Assembly: GCA_013373425.1 (NCBI GenBank)
Contig: JABXHW010000012.1
Location: 45,899-109,898 of the forward strand
Direction of reading: 5' to 3'
DNA: 64,000 bases
Source of the DNA: Flavobacteriia bacterium
GTDB taxonomy: Bacteria; Bacteroidota; Bacteroidia; Flavobacteriales; Schleiferiaceae
This document shows positions 41,727 through 49,501 of this stretch, one piece after another (position 1 is the stretch's first letter; each line of letters starts with the position of its first letter). The notes under the pieces are model-generated. The model saw only the letters and a list, made by a program, of their open reading frames with translations, searched no databases and was not told the DNA's origin. The translations under genes and the position numbers were made by a program.

Positions 41727-42680
41727 ATGATTCGATTGAAAAATTTCATGTGGCTGGCAGTTGTAGGTGTACTAATTGGAGGATGCGAAACGAACGATGT
41801 TGAGCCCGATCCAACTACAACCGGTCCTAGCGTGAGTTTATCTGCGAACACAACCAACATGTCGGAGGACAATGGAAGCATTGACCTGACAGTATCACTA
41901 TCTGAGCCTTTGACAAGTGATGTGATTGTTGACCTCGCCTTCGGAGGGGATGCAACGGAAGGGGTAGATTACAATGTGTCTAGTGCTACGGTTACGATTG
42001 GCGCAGGTGCATTGACAGGAACTACCACCTTCAGTGCCATTCAAGATACCGCTGAGGAAGCGAATGAAGTAATTCGAGTTCAGTTCGCTTCGGTTATGGG
42101 GGCGAATTTCAATTCGAACGAAGAACTGTTGCTTCTCATCGAAGACGATGATGCACCTTTAAGCTTCAATCTTATTATCAACGAGATTTGTTACGATCCA
42201 TCAAACAATGCGCTCGACGGAGATGCGAATGGCGATGGAGTTTATGTCCAAGACGAGGACGAGTTCATCGAGTTCGTGAATCTGTCTTCTCAGACCATCG
42301 ATATGGGAGGATATAAGATTTATGATACTGAAGCGCTAACTGCAGGCACGCCTCGTCACGAGATCCCAGCGAACACACTCGTTCCTCCAGGGAAAGCTCT
42401 AGTAGTCTTCGGGGGAGGAACGCCAACGGGCACCTTTGGGAATGCCATTGTTCAAACCGCTTCGGATGGACGAATCAATATGAATAATTCTGGCGATTTA
42501 GTCACATTGACAGATGCCGCTGGAAATGTTATTCTCACCTTCGACATCGAGCCGTTGTCCAACAATCCAAACGAGTCTTACACTCGAAATCCAGACCTTA
42601 CAGGTCAGTTTGAGCAACACGGCACCAACACTGGAGTATTGTTCTCGCCTGGTACCAAAATCGACGGAAGTCCTTTTTAA
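41727..42680 (+). CDS. Lipoprotein with Calx-beta and lamin-tail domains
   Basis: A 317-residue lipoprotein (lipobox IGGC, Cys20). A Calx-beta-like domain fills about 33-130 (SEDNGSIDLTVSLSEPL, then EGVDYNVSSATVTIGAG). A lamin-tail domain from 148 to the end is clearly homologous to that of the preceding gene: IINEICYDPSNNALDGDAN, the same DANGDGVYVQDEDEF Ca-loop and the same LFSPGT end. The protein stops where the LTD stops. With one LTD partner secreted by T9SS and one lipid-anchored, the pair could form a surface scaffold or receptor. The gene lies 42 bp after the first LTD gene and 3 bp before dcuC. Confidence 0.85.
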   Translation: MIRLKNFMWLAVVGVLIGGCETNDVEPDPTTTGPSVSLSANTTNMSEDNGSIDLTVSLSEPLTSDVIVDLAFGGDATEGVDYNVSSATVTIGAGALTGTTTFSAIQDTAEEANEVIRVQFASVMGANFNSNEELLLLIEDDDAPLSFNLIINEICYDPSNNALDGDANGDGVYVQDEDEFIEFVNLSSQTIDMGGYKIYDTEALTAGTPRHEIPANTLVPPGKALVVFGGGTPTGTFGNAIVQTASDGRINMNNSGDLVTLTDAAGNVILTFDIEPLSNNPNESYTRNPDLTGQFEQHGTNTGVLFSPGTKIDGSPF

Positions 42681-42683
42681 GCA

Positions 42684-44066
42684 ATGGATGAATTTTCTGC
42701 AATAGACTACGGGCCATGGATTGCTCTGGCATTCATCGTGGTGGTAGCTCGCTTGCTCTTGAAGAAATATTACCCACATGCGGTATTGCTCTTCGCGGGG
42801 ATGTTGATGCTCACGATCACGTGGATGTTGGGAAGCGATTTACCTCAACTCGATAAGCCAACTGGTTCCTTTGGTATCGATCTCTTTAAGTTGATTAAGG
42901 AGTCGTTCGTCGGAACGAATGCTGGCGTTGGATTGATGATAATGTCCATTGGTGGCTTCGTGGCCTACAGCGATAAGATTGGTGCTTCACATGCATTGGT
43001 TCAATTGGCGATGCGCCCTTTATCCCTATTAAAAAAGTACCCACATCTTACTGCTGCTGCGGTGATTCCTATCGGGCAATTGCTTTTCGTTACTATCCCC
43101 TCAGCTGCGGGTCTAGGTCTACTGTTGATGGCATCAGTTTTTCCGATTCTCGTGAATTTAGGCGTTAGTCGATTATCTGCGGTGTCGGTAATCACAGCTT
43201 GCACCGCATTCGGTATCGGTCCGGCTTCGGCCATCACCGCAAACGCTTCGCAAATTGTAGATCAGCCGGTCATTAATTATTTCGTGTACGACCAACTTCC
43301 ATTGGTGTTGCCGTTGATGATTCTAACTACAGTTTCCTACTACTTCGTAAACCGTTACTTCGACAAAAAAGCAGAGGCTAAGAAAGGGAAATCAGAGATT
43401 GTAAAAGAAGAGGAGCCCGAGGTTACTGCCCCAAAGATTTACGCCATCATTCCAGTTCTACCGCTGATCCTACTCATTGTCTTTTCTGAGTTCTTCCACA
43501 TTCTTGGAAACTCGTCGCTCGACACTACCACGGCCATGTTTATGAGTTTGTTTATCGCCATTTTGATGGAGGCGATTCGTACTCGAAATGTGCGCACCAT
43601 CCTCCAATCCCTACACAGTTTCTGGAACGGGATGGGGAATATTTTCAAAACGGTTGTAACCCTAATTATCGCTGCGGATATTTTCTCCCAAGGTTTGATT
43701 TCATTGGGTTTCATCGACGGATTGGTTTATGCCTCCCAGAACATTGGTTTTGAATCTGTGGGTGTCGGAATAGTTATGACGGTTATGATTTTCCTTGCCT
43801 CTATGTTGATGGGAAGTGGAAACGCCGCCTTTTTCGCTTTTGCTCCACTCGTTCCGCGCATTGCCGCAAACTTCGGAGTGAAGGCCAGTATGATGATTCT
43901 ACCAATGAATCTCGCCGCCTCAATGGGACGCACAGTTTCCCCCGTAGCCGGCGTATTAATTGCCACCGCTGAAATTGCCAAAGTGGATACGATTTCCATC
44001 GTAAAGAGGAACCTGATTCCTTTCACACTCGGTTTAGTGGTTATGTTAATCTATCATTTCATCTGA
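42684..44066 (+). CDS. dcuC: DcuC-family C4-dicarboxylate carrier
   Basis: A 460-residue inner-membrane carrier with about 12 helices, the same length as E. coli DcuC (461). Family stretches are GLMIMSIGGFVAYSDKIGA, LGLLLMASVFPILVNLGVSR, MGSGNAAFFAFAPLVPRIA and SMGRTVSPVAGVLIATA. E. coli DcuC exports succinate and can exchange fumarate or aspartate-like dicarboxylates. In this cluster, with cytoplasmic IadA directly downstream (2 bp), it is the only inner-membrane transporter and so may import aspartate or the beta-aspartyl dipeptide itself. That substrate is my inference; the family assignment is firm. Confidence 0.88.
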   Translation: MDEFSAIDYGPWIALAFIVVVARLLLKKYYPHAVLLFAGMLMLTITWMLGSDLPQLDKPTGSFGIDLFKLIKESFVGTNAGVGLMIMSIGGFVAYSDKIGASHALVQLAMRPLSLLKKYPHLTAAAVIPIGQLLFVTIPSAAGLGLLLMASVFPILVNLGVSRLSAVSVITACTAFGIGPASAITANASQIVDQPVINYFVYDQLPLVLPLMILTTVSYYFVNRYFDKKAEAKKGKSEIVKEEEPEVTAPKIYAIIPVLPLILLIVFSEFFHILGNSSLDTTTAMFMSLFIAILMEAIRTRNVRTILQSLHSFWNGMGNIFKTVVTLIIAADIFSQGLISLGFIDGLVYASQNIGFESVGVGIVMTVMIFLASMLMGSGNAAFFAFAPLVPRIAANFGVKASMMILPMNLAASMGRTVSPVAGVLIATAEIAKVDTISIVKRNLIPFTLGLVVMLIYHFI

Positions 44067-44068
44067 TC

Positions 44069-45208
44069 ATGTTACGAATAAAGAACGCTAACCTATACGC
44101 ACCAGAACCACTGGGGATGAAAGACCTCGTGGTGGGCGAAGGAAAGATTCTCGCCATAGAAGATCGCATCGATGATTCACCCTTGTTTACCGAAACATGG
44201 GATGCGGAAGGAAAAACCGTGACTCCTGGATTTATCGATCAACATATTCATATTATCGGCGCTGGAGGCAAACGCGGTTTTGCAAGTATGAGCCCAGAAA
44301 TGACCATAGATGAGCTGATGGAATGTGGCACAACTACCGCCGTTGGCTTGCTCGGAACCGATGGATCCACTCGAAGTGTGAAGAGTCTGTATGCGAAAGT
44401 TCGCGCACTTGAGGCAGAAGGCATGAGCGCCTACATGTACACGGGCTATTATGGGCTCGACCCGAATTATATCATGGACAATGTCCAAGAAGAGATGATC
44501 TTCATCGACAAGGTTTTGGGATGTAAGATTGCTATCACGGATGTTCGATCTTCCTATCCGACAGATCTAGAGCTTCTTCGTATTCTCAGACAAGTTCGAG
44601 TGGGCGGTATGATTGCCCAGAAGAAGGGAATTCTCCACTTGCATTTGGGAGGCTTGAAGACGAAGATGGACACCTTGTTCCGCATCGTGAGGGACCATGA
44701 ATTCCCAATTCAACATATCTCACCTACACACGTCGGACGTACCAAAGAACTCTTTGATCAAGCGATTGAGTTTGCCAAGCTGGGTGGGATGATTGACATC
44801 ACTACAGGGGCATCGAAATACACGGATCCATACAAATCTGTTCTCTACGCAATGGAGCAAGGGGTTAAAATCGACCTCATGACCTTCAGTAGCGATGGAA
44901 ATGCGGGATTGGATCGACTCGATGAAAACGGAAATTACATCGGAGTTCGTCGTGCACCGCATCAACACAACTATCGACAAGCGGTAGCCCTGGTGAAAGA
45001 AGGTCAGCTTCCAATTGGAGAGGCATTTAAGGTGATCACTTCGAACCCTGCCGACAATTTGGGTCTTAAGAACAAGGGACGAATTGCGATTGGCGCTGAT
45101 GCTGATTTCTGCATAATGGACGATCAACTTGAACTCACAGAAGTAATCGCAATGGGCAAGTTTATGATGAAAGAAGGAGTAGTCACTGCTAAGAGCTCTT
45201 TCGCATGA
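44069..45208 (+). CDS. iadA: Isoaspartyl (beta-aspartyl) dipeptidase
   Basis: A 379-residue amidohydrolase-superfamily zinc peptidase that splits beta-aspartyl dipeptides (isoAsp-X) in the cytoplasm. The metal site begins with GFIDQHIHIIGAGG (HxH at about 59-61). IadA-specific stretches follow: VGLLGTDGSTRS, then GCKIAITDVRSSYP with the lysine that in E. coli IadA is carboxylated to bridge the two zincs, LHLHLGG and ISPTHVGR with further metal histidines, and FSSDGNAG with the catalytic aspartate. There is no signal peptide. It sits 2 bp after dcuC and overlaps the porin gene by four bases (ATGA), so it is clearly part of the cluster. Confidence 0.93.
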   Translation: MLRIKNANLYAPEPLGMKDLVVGEGKILAIEDRIDDSPLFTETWDAEGKTVTPGFIDQHIHIIGAGGKRGFASMSPEMTIDELMECGTTTAVGLLGTDGSTRSVKSLYAKVRALEAEGMSAYMYTGYYGLDPNYIMDNVQEEMIFIDKVLGCKIAITDVRSSYPTDLELLRILRQVRVGGMIAQKKGILHLHLGGLKTKMDTLFRIVRDHEFPIQHISPTHVGRTKELFDQAIEFAKLGGMIDITTGASKYTDPYKSVLYAMEQGVKIDLMTFSSDGNAGLDRLDENGNYIGVRRAPHQHNYRQAVALVKEGQLPIGEAFKVITSNPADNLGLKNKGRIAIGADADFCIMDDQLELTEVIAMGKFMMKEGVVTAKSSFA

Positions 45209-46527
45209 GCGCGACCAATAGCATACGAAAGTGGGCGGTTGCAGCATTAGCAGCTGTGGCTTCCACTGGAGCGATGAACGCCCAGAATAATTTGCTCCAT
45301 ACCTACACTTTGGGAGAAGGGTATACTTTATCGGATTCCCGAGAGGATTACGCTATCAATCTCAGAGGATACATACAGCCTTATTTTGAGTTGAAGCGTT
45401 ATGAAGATCCCGATCTCAACAGCAATTATAGTCGCGTGAGAATGCGACGGATTCGCTTACGTCTGACGGGTTATGCTGCGCAACAGAGAATTGAATACCG
45501 CTTGAAATTCGACTTGAGTGGAGTTTCGGAAGCAGGTGAAGAGATGGGACAGTACCTATTCGATGGATTCATCACCTATAACTTTAATAGAGATCACTCT
45601 CTTACTGTTGGACAGAAGGTGCCCACAACGGACAACCGAGAGTTGCAAATGGGTTCTCAATCGCTGCAGTTGGTTGAACGGAGTAGAGTAACCTCTGTTT
45701 TTTCTACCATTCGTGAATTTGGACTCTTCTACGAAGGTCGATATCGATTCAGAAATGGCTCCTACATCAGACCTACATTTGAACTTACCAATGGCGATGG
45801 CATCAACGCTTTTGCGAAGGATAGAGGAGGATTGAAAGTGGGAGGTCGAATTGATTTCTTACCCTTCGGGCTCTTTTTTAATTATGGTCAATTCCGTCAA
45901 GCTGACTTGGTGCGTGAGCAGTCTCTAAAGCTGGTGATTGGAGCGTCCTATAGCTACAACTCCGGCATGAGTAGCCGCCGAGGACGCGGAAGTGGAGACA
46001 TCATTTATCTAAATGATCAAGGACTCGAATCCTTACCTGATTATCAAAAATACGGGGTCGATTTTCTGTTGAAGTACAGAGGCTTTTCTATGCTAGGAGA
46101 ATTCATGGCTTCTGCGGCATCGGTTCCAACCGACATTTCACAGCGCGTTCGAAACGACGGCAGCATTTCCACAAGTTTTGAAGTGGATGGACAGCAGGAC
46201 GTGGAGAACTATGTAAAAGGAAGAATGATGCTTGGTAGAGGATACAATATCCAGATGGGCTATGTCTTCCCAAGCAATTGGTCGATTGACGCCCGCTATT
46301 GCCATCTCGATGCTGATCAGCATTCTTTCATGAATAATGGCACCTTCTACAATCGTCCGAATTACTACACTTTGGGTGTGACTAAGTACCTCGCTCGAGA
46401 TTACGGATTCAAGATTCAAGCGAGCATGACTTATGTTGAAGCTTCTGCAGGTTCCAATGATGTATCTAGTCGACCGATTACTGGAAATGAGTGGATCGCA
46501 AGAGTCATTACAACATTCGCCTTTTAA
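45205..46527 (+). CDS. Porin-like outer-membrane barrel (OprO/P type), 1
   Basis: A 440-residue outer-membrane protein with a signal peptide (VASTGAMNAQ end). A large 16- to 18-strand barrel follows: LRGYIQPYFELKRYED, then RIRLRLTGYAAQQRIEYRL, and a final strand ending TTFAF. The LRGYIQPYFE opening and the LTVGQKVPTTDNRELQMGSQ segment are hallmarks of the phosphate-selective porin O/P family, widely used by Bacteroidota as general or substrate porins. It overlaps iadA by four bases, so it should be a dedicated channel of this cluster for the peptide or its products. It is paralogous to the porin at 48101. Confidence 0.85.
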   Translation: MSATNSIRKWAVAALAAVASTGAMNAQNNLLHTYTLGEGYTLSDSREDYAINLRGYIQPYFELKRYEDPDLNSNYSRVRMRRIRLRLTGYAAQQRIEYRLKFDLSGVSEAGEEMGQYLFDGFITYNFNRDHSLTVGQKVPTTDNRELQMGSQSLQLVERSRVTSVFSTIREFGLFYEGRYRFRNGSYIRPTFELTNGDGINAFAKDRGGLKVGGRIDFLPFGLFFNYGQFRQADLVREQSLKLVIGASYSYNSGMSSRRGRGSGDIIYLNDQGLESLPDYQKYGVDFLLKYRGFSMLGEFMASAASVPTDISQRVRNDGSISTSFEVDGQQDVENYVKGRMMLGRGYNIQMGYVFPSNWSIDARYCHLDADQHSFMNNGTFYNRPNYYTLGVTKYLARDYGFKIQASMTYVEASAGSNDVSSRPITGNEWIARVITTFAF

Positions 46528-46538
46528 TCAGATACAGC

Positions 46539-48098
46539 ATGAAAACGAAATTCACACTTCTACTTTCGGTTCTCGCGCTTCTGGTGAAGGCTCAATTGCT
46601 GACACCTCAGCCTTATGAGGTTACTGAACGATACTACCCAGATCCAGATATCGAAATCAATACTCCAGGTTTTGAGGATGATAGTTTCACCGACTATGAA
46701 TCGATGATGGAGTTCTTGAACGGTCTTCAATCGGAATTTGGAGAAACCATGTCAATTCAGTCCATTGGTCAGAGTCAGGAAGGCGTGGATATCCCAATGG
46801 TTACGCTGAGCGGAAGAGCATCTTCAGAAGATGGTTTACGCGTCTACATGCAAGGGGGCCTCCATGGAGACGAACCCGGAAGCACGGAGGCAATGCTATT
46901 CTTGATTCAACAGGTGTTAAAGAACCCAGAGTACGCACATTTACTCGATAGTTTAACCCTGGGAATTGTGCCAATGGCCAATGTTGATGGATACGAAGAT
47001 CAAGTTAGAGATGCGACCAACGGACTCGACCTGAATCGGGATCAGACCAAATTGATGGCGCCCGAAACCATCGCGTTGAAGAACGCATTTTTCGCCTTCG
47101 ACCCGCACATCGCAGTTGATTTTCACGAGTACCGCCCGAATAGGAGAGACTTCCAGAATTTCGGTCGATATGGAGTGACTGGCGCATACGACGTAATGTT
47201 CTTGTACTCTGGAAACTTGAATGTCCCAGCTGCACTTCGAAACTTCACCAAGGATCAATTCGTAGACCCTGCAGCTCAAGTTTTGGATAATGCAGGATTG
47301 AGCAATCACGATTACTTCTCCACGCGAGACGTGATGGGTGCCGTGGTATTCAATCAAGGTTCGATGAATGCCCGATCTAGTGCAACGAACTACGCCCTGG
47401 CCAACACGATATCTACTTTGATTGAAGTAAGAGGTGTGGGATTGGGTCGAACATCATTTAAAAGAAGGGTCTACAGTTCCTTTTTGGTGGCTACTTCCTA
47501 CCTACAAACAGCTTATGAGAATGTAGAGGAAGTAAAGGCCGTCCTTGACAAGTCGACCACCGATGAATCGGATGTGGTTCTTGAAATTGATCGTCCGATG
47601 AGTGAAGCCAACTTTACTGTGAATGATAATGCCCTACGAGAGCAAGTGCAGATAAGTGCATTTGTAAGAGACGCATGGAAATCGGAGGCAGTGAGAACTC
47701 GACCTCGTCCTACGGCCTATATCATTCCGGCCAGTTATGAACATCTGATTGAAAAGCTCAGAACTTTGGGCTTGGAAGTGGAACCGTTGAGCATGCAAAT
47801 GCAGCTCTCCGTCGAGAAGTATGTAGTCACCGAATATTGGCGTGATGCCGCTGAATATGAAGGTACGCATGTACAAGATGTGACCACGGAAACAGAATCC
47901 TTCACTTTTGAGGCGCCCGCTGGAACCTATGTTGTTCGCATGAATCAACGCAGGTCGAATATGGCCATTGAATTATTGGAACCCGAAACACCCAATAGCT
48001 TTGTTTCCTTTGGATTGATTGAGTTGGAAGAGGGTGCGGAATTGCCCTACTACAGAATTTCAAACGAATTGCCGGCTGCGGCCACACAAAATAGATAG
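46539..48098 (+). CDS. Secreted M14-family zinc carboxypeptidase
   Basis: A 519-residue metallocarboxypeptidase. The signal MKTKFTLLLSVLALLVKAQ is followed by an M14 catalytic domain to about residue 330. Zinc ligands are His109 and Glu112 (GLHGDEPGSTE) and His196 (VDFHEYRP). Arg167 (LDLNRDQT) binds the substrate carboxylate, and Glu296 (STLIEVRG) is the likely general base. An additional domain of 190 residues has no name I know. It should trim peptides from the C-terminus outside the cytoplasm. The ATG at 46491 lies within the porin gene and precedes the signal with polar residues, so 46539, 11 bp after the porin stop, is used. Confidence 0.85.
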   Translation: MKTKFTLLLSVLALLVKAQLLTPQPYEVTERYYPDPDIEINTPGFEDDSFTDYESMMEFLNGLQSEFGETMSIQSIGQSQEGVDIPMVTLSGRASSEDGLRVYMQGGLHGDEPGSTEAMLFLIQQVLKNPEYAHLLDSLTLGIVPMANVDGYEDQVRDATNGLDLNRDQTKLMAPETIALKNAFFAFDPHIAVDFHEYRPNRRDFQNFGRYGVTGAYDVMFLYSGNLNVPAALRNFTKDQFVDPAAQVLDNAGLSNHDYFSTRDVMGAVVFNQGSMNARSSATNYALANTISTLIEVRGVGLGRTSFKRRVYSSFLVATSYLQTAYENVEEVKAVLDKSTTDESDVVLEIDRPMSEANFTVNDNALREQVQISAFVRDAWKSEAVRTRPRPTAYIIPASYEHLIEKLRTLGLEVEPLSMQMQLSVEKYVVTEYWRDAAEYEGTHVQDVTTETESFTFEAPAGTYVVRMNQRRSNMAIELLEPETPNSFVSFGLIELEEGAELPYYRISNELPAAATQNR

Positions 48099-48100
48099 AG

Positions 48101-49318
48101 ATGAAAAAGACAATCTACACCGTAGCATTGGTATTGGGCGGACTTTGGCTGTCGGCTCAAACTAAACCCACTGAAAACGCGGTAAATTTTGAGTTGGGAA
48201 GCGGTCTTAACTTCATGGCCAACGACGGACTCTATGCCTTCCATATTCGTGGAATGGTGCAGCCTTATTATGGTTACGAATCCATCGGTGAAGTTCCCGA
48301 TGCGCAGTACTTCAATGTCCGTCGGAGTTACTTGAGCTTTGGCGGTGAAGCTATCAATGAGAAGTTCAGTTTTTTTGTTCAGCTCGATTTTAGCAACATG
48401 AACCCGCTTCTCGATGCATGGGGTGCCTATGAACCTTGGGAAGATGTGCAATTTACCGTTGGACAAAAGCAGAATATTGCCAATAACCGCGAGATGTTGT
48501 TCATGGAGAATCAACTTCAGTTTGCGGATCGCAGTTTGTTGAGTTCAACCTTCAGTAGAACGGGGCGCGAGTTTGGTTTTTTCTTCGATGCGAAGATTGG
48601 AGATAAGTTCGGAATCGTTCCACAAGTGGCTATCACGTCTGGCGACGGACGCAATTCATTCGGCGCTGATTCTAGGGATGTAGACCTTGGCGGATTCAAA
48701 TCTGCAGCGCGTCTAGATGTATATCCACTTGGCTATTTTGCGGAAGGAAATGACGTTCAAGTAGCAGACTTGATGCATGAGAGCTCTCCAAAGCTCGCCT
48801 TAGGTGGAGCGGTGAGTTATAATGCTGGAGCGAGCAATTCTGTAGGAGAAGGGCATGGTGATTTTAGCTTGTACGATCGATTAGGGAATTCCATTTACCC
48901 GGATTATCGACAGCTTTATGCTGATGTGCTATTTAAGTTTCAAGGATTCTCACTTCTTGGCGAGTATTCCGTTTCAACAGCTACCGCATTAAATGGAACC
49001 TTCACAACGGTTACTGGAGATGAGCTAATGCCGACCGAAATCAGTGAGTATCTCGCGTTGGGGAGCTCGTATAATGTTCAGTTGGGTTATGTTACTCGCT
49101 CTGGCTATGCCATCGACGTTCGATATACGGATGTTGCCCAAGAGTTTGAGCAGAACACGAGCTCACTTGTTCAGAATTCCAATGCCATGAGCCTTGGACT
49201 CACCAAATACTTCAAAGGCAACGCACTTAAAATTCACGCGGCTCTTACTTCCGTACAAGTAGAAGGAGTAGGTGGAAGACAAATGTTGGGTGAGTTGATG
49301 TTGCAGGTGATGCTGTAA
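48101..49318 (+). CDS. Porin-like outer-membrane barrel (OprO/P type), 2
   Basis: A 405-residue outer-membrane porin-like protein. After the signal (MKKTIYTVALVLGGLWLSAQ), its layout mirrors the 45205 porin: AFHIRGMVQPYYGYE opening, NVRRSYLSFGGEAINEKFSF, VQFTVGQKQNIANNREMLFM, and a late NVQLGYVTRSGYAIDVRY. Two porins of one family in one cluster suggest separate channels for two compounds or two sizes. It starts 2 bp after the peptidase stop and is the last gene; downstream DNA carries CTCAGG-type repeats and no clear terminator. Confidence 0.84.
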   Translation: MKKTIYTVALVLGGLWLSAQTKPTENAVNFELGSGLNFMANDGLYAFHIRGMVQPYYGYESIGEVPDAQYFNVRRSYLSFGGEAINEKFSFFVQLDFSNMNPLLDAWGAYEPWEDVQFTVGQKQNIANNREMLFMENQLQFADRSLLSSTFSRTGREFGFFFDAKIGDKFGIVPQVAITSGDGRNSFGADSRDVDLGGFKSAARLDVYPLGYFAEGNDVQVADLMHESSPKLALGGAVSYNAGASNSVGEGHGDFSLYDRLGNSIYPDYRQLYADVLFKFQGFSLLGEYSVSTATALNGTFTTVTGDELMPTEISEYLALGSSYNVQLGYVTRSGYAIDVRYTDVAQEFEQNTSSLVQNSNAMSLGLTKYFKGNALKIHAALTSVQVEGVGGRQMLGELMLQVML

Positions 49319-49501
49319 GGTTGGAATAGAGGTATTAAAGGACTCTGGGCTGTAAGGGGCTCAGGTTTGTGGAAGAGAAAGTTCGCGGCTTTGCTTAAGT
49401 TCACTTGATTACCTGTTTGGGTGAATACGTAAATTGGTATTGGTTTTGTTGTCCAACCCTTCAACAACCCTATGCACTACAGCACCTCCAACCTTCACCA
49501 A

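Noticed and set aside
44720..45247. A 175-codon minus-strand frame opposite iadA
   Set aside because: It is antisense to conserved IadA sequence, Cys/His/Ser-rich without family traits, and is best explained by the codon usage of the real gene.
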